This document shows, piece after piece, positions 1 through 8,445 of a stretch of DNA of 17,982 nucleotides. The stretch covers positions 1-17,982 of the forward strand of contig CAMDSI010000024.1 of assembly GCA_945906915.1 (NCBI GenBank), in the 5' to 3' direction. A program made the translations under genes and the position numbers. This stretch comes from Spirosoma fluviale. GTDB taxonomy: Bacteria; Bacteroidota; Bacteroidia; Cytophagales; Spirosomataceae. The notes beneath the pieces were generated by a model that had not been told where the DNA came from, ran no database searches, and saw nothing but the letters and a program-made list of their open reading frames with translations. The first letter of the stretch is position 1. The number at the start of each line of letters is the position of its first letter.

Positions 1-574
1 CGGCAGCAATCTGCCAGGCCTTCTTTTGGGTCCCTACAAACGTCTGAATCCAAAAAGCATATAGGTTCTGTTTATAAAAGGCTGAACTCGGATCCTCCGG
101 CGTCGCCACATGTTTATGATGACCTTTATTGTGCTCAATAAAGAAGTGCATATAGAGGCTAGTCAACAACAAAACTTTGGCAAGAAACTGCTCGAATTTA
201 CTAACGCGATGCCCTAATTCATGCGCCGCATTAATCCCAAAAGTCCCACACAACAAGCCCATCGCCACCACGCGACCGGCAGTGTCCAAGATCGGCGCAG
301 AAAAATCGATACGGGTTAAAAATAAATACAACGCACCTAACTGCAGGGGAACAGTAAGCCACAACACATAATCAAAAATCGGATTTGATTTAGCCTCTGC
401 CTCCTGGGCCTCCGTTAAATTATCAGCATCTGGCTGGATGACTAATTCAACCAAAGGAATCAAGAAAAATAGATAGACCAGAGGAATCCAGCAATACAAT
501 CCCGTTTTAGTGAAAGCCAAGAAAGCTAACACATACAATAAGTAAGGACTAATATACCGAAGTGGTCGAAGCAT
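1..574 (-). CDS. alkB: Alkane 1-monooxygenase (AlkB-type membrane di-iron hydroxylase), 3' part outside window
   Basis: AlkB-type integral membrane enzymes hydroxylate the terminal carbon of n-alkanes or similar chains, using a di-iron centre fed by rubredoxin. The visible 191 residues have hydrophobic segments near residues 8-47, 68-86 and 100-116. They carry two of the three histidine boxes: HELGH at 118-122 and EHNKGHH at 147-153, the latter running into VATPEDP, which is characteristic of AlkB rather than of ordinary fatty-acid desaturases. The third box lies beyond the left edge. The ATG at 572-574 is the first start after an in-frame TAA four codons upstream. The gene sits just downstream of the SusCD operon on the same strand but behind its terminator, so it probably has its own promoter. 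The substrate (alkane, fatty acid or other chain) cannot be read from the sequence. No rubredoxin gene is visible. Confidence 0.85.
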   Translation of the reverse strand, partial: MLRPLRYISPYLLYVLAFLAFTKTGLYCWIPLVYLFFLIPLVELVIQPDADNLTEAQEAEAKSNPIFDYVLWLTVPLQLGALYLFLTRIDFSAPILDTAGRVVAMGLLCGTFGINAAHELGHRVSKFEQFLAKVLLLTSLYMHFFIEHNKGHHKHVATPEDPSSAFYKQNLYAFWIQTFVGTQKKAWQIAA

Positions 575-591
575 TTGGAAAGTTTACAGGT

Positions 592-599
592 CAAATATA
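592..599 (-). promoter_or_regulatory. Possible Bacteroidota -7 element for alkB
   Basis: On the minus strand this reads TATATTTG, an exact match to the Bacteroidota -7 consensus TAnnTTTG, 17 bases before the alkB ATG. It lies just after the SusD terminator hairpin. No convincing TTTG -33 box is seen upstream, and AT-rich DNA gives such matches by chance, so the call is weak. Confidence 0.35.
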
Positions 600-600
600 A

Positions 601-632
601 AAAAAGTCAGGACCTTTCAGCCCTGACTTTTT
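601..632 (-). terminator. Intrinsic terminator of the susCD-like operon
   Basis: Perfect 11-bp inverted repeat: AAAAAGTCAGG at 601-611 and CCTGACTTTTT at 622-632, with a 10-base loop. It starts 17 bases after the SusD stop codon. Read on the minus strand, the stem is followed by a T-rich run (TTTTTTTATATTT), as expected for Rho-independent termination. The symmetric A/T arms mean it could also work in the other direction. Confidence 0.8.
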
Positions 633-649
633 AAAAATTATGCTAGATA

Positions 650-2425
650 TTAATATCCATCATTTTGTTTCAAAGTAGCTACTCCACCTTTTTGAGAATT
701 TAAAATCTCATCGATAGGAAGAGGGAAGTACCTGTTTTTATCAGTAAATGATTTACCCACCATATAACTTCTTTTGTTATACGTATTTCCTGCTAAGTCC
801 TTGCCTGGAGCAGCTTCTTTAGGAATATACATCTTGTTTAAGAAGTCAGATGCAATTCCCCAACGTACTAAGTCGAAGAAGCGGTGACCTTCCATCGCAA
901 ATTCCAAGCGATTCTCCATGTAAACAGCATTTAAGGCATAGTCTTTACCATTAGCAGCAAATGTTCCAACTGGGTAAGGATTAATGACATTGTTTACGGT
1001 TGCATCTTGCACTTTACTAGCTTTAGCACGGTTACGAATCATATTTACATACTCCTCTGCTTTAGCTAAGTCATTAGCTTCTGCTTCGATCTCTGCTAAC
1101 CATAAAATTACCATTGATAACTTTAGTAGACGGTAATTATTATTTACCGAACGTTTGCTAGTAGAGTGTGTCGAACTTCCTTCGTCAGCTACATAATACA
1201 TCCATTTTTTTCCTGTATACGGACCCGCATAATTTTGGTCACGAATCCAACTCGCACCTGGCATTTTTCCCCAATCTAGGAAATTTACACCACGACGTCC
1301 TACCGTCCAATCCAATCTTGGATCCACTGGCGCAGAAACGTTTAACGCAAAAGTAGCTGTAGCTACAAAACCCTGATCATTAGGTAAATCTACCTCATTA
1401 TAGGTATCCTCAAGACCCGCTTTATTTTTACCAATCAATGGAAGACCATCGACTGAAGTTTTAAATGCATTCACTAGGTTTTGTGATGGTTGATAAAATC
1501 CGCAACATCCACGACCCGGAGCAGTAGCACTATAAGGCCAATTTAAGTTATCTCCGGCGTTACCATTATTTCCTGTGGAACCATCGTTAACCGAGAATTG
1601 AACTTCGAAAATAGACTCACTATTATTATTCGTCGTATTTCTGTAGTTATCATGATAGTCTGCCACTAATTTCTTTCCAGAATTTTGCAAGATGTCTAAC
1701 AATAATGGCTTAGCTAAGCTATATTTCTTTTGAAACATATACGCTTTCGCAAGATAGGCCATAGCAGCCCATTTAGTTGCTCTTCCTTTTTGTGCTTGTG
1801 TTGCAGGTAGATTTGCTGCAGCAAACTTGAAATCTTCTTCAATGTTAGGCCAAATATCTTTGTCATTGGCTATTTTTGTTGAATTCGGATCATCGCGCTT
1901 GTAGGTATTTTCATCCACATATGGAATCATATTCCACATTTTCTTCCCTTCGAAATGGTAGTGACCTCGTAAGAAGCGTGCTTCAGCAACGACTTGCGTT
2001 TTCTCCGCATCTGTCATGTCCTTCACATCTGGGCTTTTAGAAAGTAAGATAGCCTCGTTCGCACGAGCTACGCCATCATACGTATGTTGCCATTTTCCAT
2101 TGAAATACGTGTTCTCTGCAAACCACGTAAACTGCTCAATAAAACTTTGCTCTGGTTGATCACCAGCATCTGTACCTTTTACCGCATCACCGGAGGTAAT
2201 TCCACCAAACACATAGTTTGAAATGGTTGATTGACGTCCTGTATTTCCTGCACCTACTCCATCCATTAAAGAATATGCACCAATTAAGAGGGCATTTACT
2301 CCGTTTTTATTAGCTAGAGATGTTAAAGAGGCCGCTCCTTGAGGTTCTACCTGGAGGAAAGACTCCGAACAGGAAAAGTTTATTCCTACTGTCGCAAACA
2401 ATGCGAATATGATTAACTTTTTCAT
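650..2425 (-). CDS. SusD/RagB-family outer-membrane nutrient-binding lipoprotein
   Basis: SusD-like proteins sit on the cell surface as the lid over a SusC channel and capture the substrate, usually a glycan. The 591-residue protein has a lipoprotein signal peptide with the lipid-anchor cysteine at residue 19 (preceded by NFS; Bacteroidota lipoboxes are loose). It ends with the family's C-terminal signature: ENRLEFAMEGHRFFDLVRWG at 504-523, then YFPLPIDEI at about 566-574. Tryptophan- and tyrosine-rich central segments fit the TPR-like SusD fold. It starts 27 bases after the SusC stop and must be co-transcribed with it. Substrate specificity cannot be predicted from sequence, and no hydrolase is encoded in the same transcription unit. 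The family assignment is very secure. Confidence 0.95.
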   Translation of the reverse strand: MKKLIIFALFATVGINFSCSESFLQVEPQGAASLTSLANKNGVNALLIGAYSLMDGVGAGNTGRQSTISNYVFGGITSGDAVKGTDAGDQPEQSFIEQFTWFAENTYFNGKWQHTYDGVARANEAILLSKSPDVKDMTDAEKTQVVAEARFLRGHYHFEGKKMWNMIPYVDENTYKRDDPNSTKIANDKDIWPNIEEDFKFAAANLPATQAQKGRATKWAAMAYLAKAYMFQKKYSLAKPLLLDILQNSGKKLVADYHDNYRNTTNNNSESIFEVQFSVNDGSTGNNGNAGDNLNWPYSATAPGRGCCGFYQPSQNLVNAFKTSVDGLPLIGKNKAGLEDTYNEVDLPNDQGFVATATFALNVSAPVDPRLDWTVGRRGVNFLDWGKMPGASWIRDQNYAGPYTGKKWMYYVADEGSSTHSTSKRSVNNNYRLLKLSMVILWLAEIEAEANDLAKAEEYVNMIRNRAKASKVQDATVNNVINPYPVGTFAANGKDYALNAVYMENRLEFAMEGHRFFDLVRWGIASDFLNKMYIPKEAAPGKDLAGNTYNKRSYMVGKSFTDKNRYFPLPIDEILNSQKGGVATLKQNDGY

Positions 2426-2452
2426 TTTTTTTCTGATTTATTTTAAATTAAA

Positions 2453-5400
2453 TTAAAATCCTACTCTTACACCTACGTTATAAGATTTAGAAACAGGGAA
2501 TGCTCCTTCATCAATACCCATGTGGATATCTTGATTATCAGCTCCTGAGTTTCTGATATTAATATCAGGATCTAAACCTTTGTATTTAGTTAAAGTAAAT
2601 AAGTTTTGTCCTTGAACATAAATTTGCATCGAACTTAATCTGATTTTCTTTAACACCGTATTAGGCACCGTATAGGTTAATTGGATATTCTTTAAACGCA
2701 TGTATGAACCGTCTTCCACAAAATAGGTTGAAATTTGTTGACTAAAGGTATCATTAGCATTCAAGCGAGGCAATAGTGCATTATCACCTTGTGCCTTCCA
2801 AGAGTTGTATAACATGTCTTTCGAACGGTTACCTTGGAACGTATTGAAGTCAGTCCAGTATTTCAAGTAGTTAAACAATTCGTTTCCTTGAACACCTTGA
2901 GCAAAAACCGTTAAATCCCAATTCTTGTATCCTAAATTAACATTTACACCATACGTAAAGTCTGGGTGAGGATTACCAATGATGGTTCTGTCAGAAGCAT
3001 TAATTTTTCCGTCACCATTCACATCCTTGAATTTGAATACACCAGCGCGGGTATAACCTGGAATTTGTACCGCTGCTGCAGCTGCTGCATCATCTTTAAG
3101 AACTCCTTCTACCACATAACCGAAGAAACTAGCAATCGGTAATCCCGCTTTAGTAAGCGAAATGGCTGGTAGACGCGTGGAGAATCCGAAGATCTGCGCT
3201 AAAGGATCGTCATTCAACTTCACTACATTGTTTGTGTACTGGCTTATTTGTCCTGAAACGGTGTATCTAAATTGACCAATTTGATCTCTATAGGTTACGT
3301 TCAAGTCAATACCCGTATTATTTACTTCCCCGATGTTAACATAAGGAATACCTGCTGTTCCAGATGATCTTGGAATAGGCACTTGTGTTAACATATCAGA
3401 TGTTGTACGTGTATACCAATCGAAAGCAATATCTAATTTATTGTTCATCAAACTTGCATCAAAACCGATGTTAGTGGATGTATTTGTTTCCCAACGACCA
3501 TTAGAATTACCAAATTGCGCGATATCAAAACCAGATGAAATTGCGTTACCTGCTCCACCTATGTCATAGGCATTGTTATTCGGATCTGGAGTGAACAAGG
3601 TATAGGCATTGTACACGTTTGGAATCAACTGATTACCTGTTTTACCCCATCCTCCACGGACTTTTAAATCGTTCACAAAAGTTAAATCCTTCATGAAAGC
3701 TAATTCCGAAAGACGAGCACCTACAGAGAATGCAGGGAAAACTCCATAGCGATAGGCTGGAGAGAATCGAGACGATCCATCTCTACGCAAGGTAAAGTCT
3801 GCTAATAAAAATTCTTTGTATGAATAATTGAATTTTCCGAACTGAGAAAATAAAGCAGTAATAGTTGCTCCACCACCTGCGTTCGTAAGACCTGCCGCAG
3901 AACCATTATTTAAATAACGATAGGACAAATCATCAAAAGCGAAATTACTTCGCTGTGCATTAAATCCAAATCCATAAGTCGATACAGATTCTGTACCTAC
4001 TAATAAATTGAAATTATGATCTCCTACGATTTTCGAATAGTTTAATGTATTGTACCAAGTGATGGCACGATCATAACTATTACTAACAGTTAAGCTATTC
4101 GCATTTCGAGCTTCAGCAGCTTCAATATCACGATTGAAAAAAGAGGATTGGTTGTTATTATTGTATTCAAAACCAAGACTAGTACGCGCCTTTAAATTTT
4201 TGATAATTTCAACCTCTGCGAATACGTTACCGAAGATGTGTGTTGCTCTAACTGGGTTATCGCGCTCTCTGTACTGACGTGCTAACGGGTTAGGTGCATT
4301 ACCTAAGTTCGAACCACGTGAACCTGCAAAACCATTTAAGAATGAAGTGTTCGTTCCACCTAATTCAGCTGGACCTCCAGTTATATCAAATACAGGGATA
4401 ATAGGTTGAATACGAATTGCAAACATGATTGGGTTTGATTCGCTATTATTACCTGATGGAACCCCTTGACGCTCATCATAAGAAACCGTAAAGTTCTCAC
4501 CGAACGTGATAGCTCCTTTTTTGAATTCTGTATTTGCACGTACGGAATAACGCTTGTAGGCTGTATACCTTAAAATACCTTCTTGGTCAAAGTAACTGGC
4601 AGAAATGGCATATTTACCATTTTTCGATCCACCCGTAGCCCCTATTTGATAGTTAGATATTCTAGCCGGACCAAAAATCTCCCGCTGCCAATCAGTACCT
4701 GCTTTGTTCGCTTTTGTAATGTTAAAAGCAGTGCTACCTAATTTAGGGTCTGCTATATCATTCGTGTAAGTATAGTTAGCTGGTAAGGCACCATACACGT
4801 TAGGATAAATATAATCTGCAATGGTCTGAGTTCCATCTGGTGAAAAACGGTACTGAGCTGAAGGAGAAGTTCCCGCAGGTCTTCCAGCACCGATTTGAGA
4901 CTCATAGTAATATTGACCTAATTCTTTCGTATTCAATAAATCCAACGTTTTACCTAATTGTTGAGTTCCTGTATACATGTCAAAACTGATCTTAGGTTCG
5001 CCTTCTCCACCACGTTTCGTAGTAATGATCACGACACCATTCGCAGCACGCGCACCGTAGATAGAAGCTGCAGACGCATCTTTCAATACCTGCATAGACT
5101 CAATATCATTCGGGTTGATTTGGTTTAGTGTACCTTGTGTAGGCACTCCATCAATCACGTACAAGGGTGAGTTGTTGTTCGTAGATCCAAAACCACGGAC
5201 ACGAACCATCGTTCCACCACCCGGGGAGTTATCATTACCTACCGTCACACCTGCTGCACGTCCTTGTAACATTTGTGTTAGGGATGCTGCTGGCACTGCA
5301 GTAAGTTCTTTCGCACTTACTACCGCTACGGCTCCCGTAATGTCTTTTTTACGTTGTGAAGCATAACCTGTTACGATGACTTCGTTCAGTTGACTTACAT

Positions 5401-5707
5401 CTTCATCAAGTGAAATGGCGATAGATGAGCGATTTCCTACCGCAACGGTTTTAGAAATATACCCTACCGAAGTAACGACTAATTCGGCATTGCCACTTTT
5501 TACACTAATGGAGAAAGCTCCATTTCCATCTGTAGTAGTACCTAAAGTGGTACCTTTAATCACTACAGAAACTCCTGGAATCCCTCCGCCCTTAGCGTCC
5601 GAGACTGTTCCAGCAACTTTTTGGTCTTGGCCTAATGCCACCCACGATAAGGTGAGCATCAAGGCGAGTAGAAAGACCACTCTGCTTACGTAGAAATTGT
5701 TTTTCAT
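2453..5707 (-). CDS. SusC/RagA-family TonB-dependent outer-membrane transporter
   Basis: This is the TonB-dependent barrel that imports the ligand captured by the SusD-like partner encoded 27 bases downstream. The 1084 residues run as follows: signal peptide (cleavage near ALG/Q at 25-27), carboxypeptidase-regulatory-like beta-sandwich domain at about 30-102, the SusC start-of-plug motif LNEVIVTGY at 108-116, and the plug domain to about 230. The plug contains LYVIDGVP (182-189) and DIESMQVLKDASAASIYGAR (201-220), both family hallmarks. A long beta-barrel follows and ends in a terminal phenylalanine, as required for outer-membrane insertion. Length is normal for SusC. The N-terminal domain is the CarboxypepD_reg-like type, without a visible FecA-type signalling domain, so regulation through an anti-sigma partner is not indicated. 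No regulator is adjacent. Confidence 0.95.
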   Translation of the reverse strand: MKNNFYVSRVVFLLALMLTLSWVALGQDQKVAGTVSDAKGGGIPGVSVVIKGTTLGTTTDGNGAFSISVKSGNAELVVTSVGYISKTVAVGNRSSIAISLDEDVSQLNEVIVTGYASQRKKDITGAVAVVSAKELTAVPAASLTQMLQGRAAGVTVGNDNSPGGGTMVRVRGFGSTNNNSPLYVIDGVPTQGTLNQINPNDIESMQVLKDASAASIYGARAANGVVIITTKRGGEGEPKISFDMYTGTQQLGKTLDLLNTKELGQYYYESQIGAGRPAGTSPSAQYRFSPDGTQTIADYIYPNVYGALPANYTYTNDIADPKLGSTAFNITKANKAGTDWQREIFGPARISNYQIGATGGSKNGKYAISASYFDQEGILRYTAYKRYSVRANTEFKKGAITFGENFTVSYDERQGVPSGNNSESNPIMFAIRIQPIIPVFDITGGPAELGGTNTSFLNGFAGSRGSNLGNAPNPLARQYRERDNPVRATHIFGNVFAEVEIIKNLKARTSLGFEYNNNNQSSFFNRDIEAAEARNANSLTVSNSYDRAITWYNTLNYSKIVGDHNFNLLVGTESVSTYGFGFNAQRSNFAFDDLSYRYLNNGSAAGLTNAGGGATITALFSQFGKFNYSYKEFLLADFTLRRDGSSRFSPAYRYGVFPAFSVGARLSELAFMKDLTFVNDLKVRGGWGKTGNQLIPNVYNAYTLFTPDPNNNAYDIGGAGNAISSGFDIAQFGNSNGRWETNTSTNIGFDASLMNNKLDIAFDWYTRTTSDMLTQVPIPRSSGTAGIPYVNIGEVNNTGIDLNVTYRDQIGQFRYTVSGQISQYTNNVVKLNDDPLAQIFGFSTRLPAISLTKAGLPIASFFGYVVEGVLKDDAAAAAAVQIPGYTRAGVFKFKDVNGDGKINASDRTIIGNPHPDFTYGVNVNLGYKNWDLTVFAQGVQGNELFNYLKYWTDFNTFQGNRSKDMLYNSWKAQGDNALLPRLNANDTFSQQISTYFVEDGSYMRLKNIQLTYTVPNTVLKKIRLSSMQIYVQGQNLFTLTKYKGLDPDINIRNSGADNQDIHMGIDEGAFPVSKSYNVGVRVGF

Positions 5708-5951
5708 AAAAATAAAAGGTTTTAAGTGATTGTTGATTCCTTGTAAATGAGTGAATATTTAACAAAGTTTAACGGTGCTAATATAGGAAAGAATTTAATT
5801 CGCAATTATAAATTTTTATAATTTTTTCTTTATTTTATCATAAAATTATTCAATAATAACCTAATGGACATTTTAGAATTGCGCGAATTCGCAATAAGAC
5901 CTTAGTTTAATTAAAAAATAAACTTTTTTGCGCTTTACGTGTTTAAAAACT
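5708..5951. promoter_or_regulatory. Divergent control region between susC-like gene and ABC operon
   Basis: This is a 244-bp AT-rich gap between two divergently transcribed operons, so both promoters should lie here. I find no perfect TTTG/TAnnTTTG promoter. The nearest for susC is TAAACTTTG on the minus strand (5763-5771), which has one extra spacer base. The region holds a 10-bp direct repeat and a palindrome, listed separately. No small open reading frame here looks real. Confidence 0.5.
5878..5895. promoter_or_regulatory. Palindrome ATTGCG-N6-CGCAAT, possible operator
   Basis: Perfect 6-bp inverted repeat, ATTGCG at 5878-5883 and CGCAAT at 5890-5895, around CGAATT. Its right half, AATTCGCAAT (5886-5895), recurs exactly at 5797-5806, 89 bp away and closer to susC. 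A G/C-containing palindrome with a second half-site copy in otherwise AT-rich promoter DNA suggests a regulator binding site. No regulator gene is in view, and function is inferred from shape and position only. Confidence 0.4.
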
Positions 5952-6863
5952 ATGCCTGAGAAAATTATATCTGTTCGTCACTTATCCAAGAAATTCGGAT
6001 CCTTTCAAGCCATTCATGATGTTTCCTTTTCGGTTTATAAAGGGGATGTTTTTGGCTTTTTAGGGCCTAATGGTGCCGGGAAAAGTACCAGCATTCGCTG
6101 CTTAAATTCCTTAATAAAACCGGATAGTGGAACGATTGAGATTTTTGGAGAGTCGATCACTACACACCGCGAATCTATTTTAGGGCGTGTAGGGAGCATC
6201 ATCGAAAAACCTGACTTCTATAAGTATTTATCTGCCTACCGAAATTTAGAAATCTTCTCCCGCATCTCCGGAAAGCCCTCTTCTAAGCAAGAAATCTATA
6301 AAATGTTAGACTTCGTCGGTTTAGGCGGACGCGAGAGAGATAAATTCGCTGGTTTTTCTCACGGGATGAAGCAGCGTTTAGGTATCGCCCAAACACTTTT
6401 ACACAACCCTGACCTTATTATCCTAGATGAACCCACAACGGGTTTAGATCCACAAGGGATAATTGATATTCGGAACTTGATTTTGCGATTGAAGAATGAA
6501 CAAAACAAAACGGTTTTGTTGTCGTCCCATAATTTGGCAGAAATCGAACTGATCTGTAATCGAATGGTGATCATTAATAAGGGTCGGTCGATGGTGGAAG
6601 GAAAAGTGAGTGAGCTGATGAATGGGGAAAACCTAATTCTACGCCTAGAGGCTAGTCCTCTTTCGCAGGCGAAAAAGGTATTATTGACTTGGAAACCCGA
6701 ACTTCAATGGGAAAATGTGGGGGATACTGCTCTACAATTTCCGATCGAAAAATCCGAAATTCCTCTGCTGACTAAATTTCTCGTCGATCAAAAAATCGAA
6801 ATATATAGCCTGGAGGCAAAACGCACGCTGGAGGATTATTTCATTAAAATCATCAATCAATGA
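5952..6863 (+). CDS. ABC transporter ATP-binding protein, BcrA/NatA-like
   Basis: Cytoplasmic ATPase subunit of an ABC-2 type exporter. Numbered from ATG 5952 (303 residues): Walker A GPNGAGKST at 38-46, signature FSHGMKQR at 135-142, Walker B LIILDEP at 155-161 with catalytic Glu160, and H-loop His193 in SSHNLAE. The Q-loop region reads IIEKPDFY, with Glu where many ATPases have Gln; similar text occurs in bacitracin-type (BcrA) ATPases. The C-terminal 85 residues are the variable extension common in this class. A TTG 24 bases upstream is in frame, but ATG 5952 puts the protein start right at the ABC domain, as is usual. The stop overlaps the permease start by 4 bp (ATGA), so the two are translationally coupled. 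The transported substrate is unknown. Confidence 0.92.
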   Translation: MPEKIISVRHLSKKFGSFQAIHDVSFSVYKGDVFGFLGPNGAGKSTSIRCLNSLIKPDSGTIEIFGESITTHRESILGRVGSIIEKPDFYKYLSAYRNLEIFSRISGKPSSKQEIYKMLDFVGLGGRERDKFAGFSHGMKQRLGIAQTLLHNPDLIILDEPTTGLDPQGIIDIRNLILRLKNEQNKTVLLSSHNLAEIELICNRMVIINKGRSMVEGKVSELMNGENLILRLEASPLSQAKKVLLTWKPELQWENVGDTALQFPIEKSEIPLLTKFLVDQKIEIYSLEAKRTLEDYFIKIINQ

Positions 6864-7705
6864 TCCTATTCAATAGTTTATATAATGAAATTATCAAGAT
6901 TGCGCTGAAACCTCGGTCCTATTTAGGCCTAGCCGCGATCACTGTTTTAGTGGGCGTGATTCAGTTCGCACTGAAAGCCGATGGGATGTCCATTATCTCC
7001 TTTGTAACTTCCTCTTTCGAGCAGACTTTGAGTTTTGAGGGCAATGTACTGAATGGAAATCTAGTCGCTTTCATCATTTTGCAGATGTTATTAGTCCAAA
7101 TTCCTCTGCTGGTCGCCCTCGTTACCGGCGATTTAGTGTCGGGGGAGGCTGCGATGGGAACGATTCGCATGCTGGCGACTAAGCCCATTTCACGGATTCA
7201 ATTATTATTATCGAAATTCATCGCAGGGGGCATCTATACCCTAGTCGTCATTTTATGGATGGGGGTTATGTCTGTCGTTGTGGGCAAATTACTTTTCGGG
7301 ACGGGAGACATGATGGTCTTGAACTCAGATGGTTTAGTGATTTTACAGGAAGCGGATGTGAACTGGAGGTATTTGGGTGGATTTGCGGTGGCTTTTTTAG
7401 CGCTTTTCACCGTGAGTTCTTTGTCGATTTGCTTGTCTTGTTTCACCGATAATTCCATCGGACCTATCGTGGCGACGATGTCAATCATCTTGCTGTTTAC
7501 CATCATAGGAACCTTGGATGTGCGTGTTTTCGATCCGATTAAACCCTATTTATTTACGACGCACATGGCTGCCTGGCGTTCTTTCTTCGAAGATCCGCTG
7601 CCGCTTTCTGCTATTTCGCGCTCGATTGCCGTTTTAGTAGTGCATAATGTGGTGCTGATTTCCGTTTCGCTGTATACATTCCACCACAAAGACATCCAAT
7701 CATGA
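6860..7705 (+). CDS. ABC-2 type transporter permease
   Basis: Membrane subunit paired with the ATPase just upstream. The 281 residues contain about six hydrophobic segments, roughly at 18-36, 64-87, 115-140, 172-193, 202-222 and 254-275. Between the second and third is the conserved ABC-2 cytoplasmic stretch GDLVSGEAAMGTIRMLATKP (about 90-109), where such permeases typically contact the ATPase. The start overlaps the ATPase stop by 4 bp, and the stop overlaps the next gene by 4 bp, so all three proteins are probably made together. This resembles simple two-component ABC-2 exporters (BcrB/NosY-like). One permease per ATPase implies a homodimer. What it moves cannot be told from sequence. Confidence 0.88.
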   Translation: MILFNSLYNEIIKIALKPRSYLGLAAITVLVGVIQFALKADGMSIISFVTSSFEQTLSFEGNVLNGNLVAFIILQMLLVQIPLLVALVTGDLVSGEAAMGTIRMLATKPISRIQLLLSKFIAGGIYTLVVILWMGVMSVVVGKLLFGTGDMMVLNSDGLVILQEADVNWRYLGGFAVAFLALFTVSSLSICLSCFTDNSIGPIVATMSIILLFTIIGTLDVRVFDPIKPYLFTTHMAAWRSFFEDPLPLSAISRSIAVLVVHNVVLISVSLYTFHHKDIQS

Positions 7706-8370
7706 TTCGCGTAATTTTACTATTTCTTTCTTTTTCCCTGTTTGCACAAGATGCGAACAAGACTGTTTTTCAGGTGTTGGCGAAGATGAACAAGGTGCGC
7801 GATTACCGCGTCGTAGCGCAGATAAAATCTGATATTCCTTTGATTAAAATTATGCCGGCAAAGGCGACGATCTATTTTAAGCAACCTGAGAAATTCCGGA
7901 TGATCACGAAGGGGATTGCGATTTTGCCCAAAAAAGGTTTCACCGACTTGACCGCCCTATTGCGCAATAAATCCGCTTATAATGCCTTGCTAACGGGTAA
8001 TGAGCTTATTGATGGTATAAAAACGGAAGCCATCACCTTACTTCCCACGGACGATTCGGGGGAGATTGTTTTGGCCAAAATCTGGGTAGACCCCACGCTT
8101 GATTTAATCCTCAAGTCACAAATTACGTCCCGCAGTAATGGTACCGTCGTTTCCACCTATGTGTACGGGTCCGAGAAAGCCTTTGGCCTACCTTCAGAAA
8201 TGAACATCACCGTAGATGTGAAAAAATTCAAGATCCCTAAAGGCGTCGTGATAGACATCAATCGCACCGCTGTAGCTCCGGCGAATACACGTAAAACAGG
8301 TCAAATACACTTGTTACTAAGCAACTACGTCATCAACCAAGGAATTGAGGATCGTATCTTCAAAGAATAG
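7702..8370 (+). CDS. Secreted LolA-like (outer-membrane lipoprotein-sorting-type) protein
   Basis: A 222-residue exported protein. A short signal peptide (MIRVILLFLSFSLFAQ) is followed by a soluble region with the pattern of the LolA/LolB fold: an N-terminal helix (TVFQVLAKMNKVRDYRV), then alternating beta strands including TIYFKQPEKFRM (about 53-64) and AKIWVDPTLDLILKSQ (about 123-138). LolA-fold proteins hold acyl chains of lipoproteins or lipids in a hydrophobic groove. The ATG lies inside the permease stop (4-bp overlap), so it is part of the ABC operon, and a periplasmic lipid or lipoprotein partner of the exporter is a reasonable inference. Sequence divergence means it is probably not the housekeeping LolA. 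Assignment is by fold pattern, not by strict motif. Confidence 0.65.
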   Translation: MIRVILLFLSFSLFAQDANKTVFQVLAKMNKVRDYRVVAQIKSDIPLIKIMPAKATIYFKQPEKFRMITKGIAILPKKGFTDLTALLRNKSAYNALLTGNELIDGIKTEAITLLPTDDSGEIVLAKIWVDPTLDLILKSQITSRSNGTVVSTYVYGSEKAFGLPSEMNITVDVKKFKIPKGVVIDINRTAVAPANTRKTGQIHLLLSNYVINQGIEDRIFKE

Positions 8371-8445
8371 ATTCATTTTCTTGTACTATATTACCGATAG
8401 CTTTCGTTCTTTTTTCGTAATTTAGAAGCCTAAATCGAGAAGGAA

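Noticed and set aside
177..371. 64-residue plus-strand reading frame inside alkB
   Set aside because: It lies antisense to the AlkB frame, which carries both histidine boxes; its own protein has no recognisable features.
5115..5693. Plus-strand reading frames within susC
   Set aside because: They are antisense shadows over the plug and N-terminal domain of an intact SusC gene.
5928..5951. TTG start extending the ABC ATPase by eight residues
   Set aside because: ATG 5952 is directly followed by the conserved start of the ABC domain; the extension has no conserved look and the TTG lies in a T-run.
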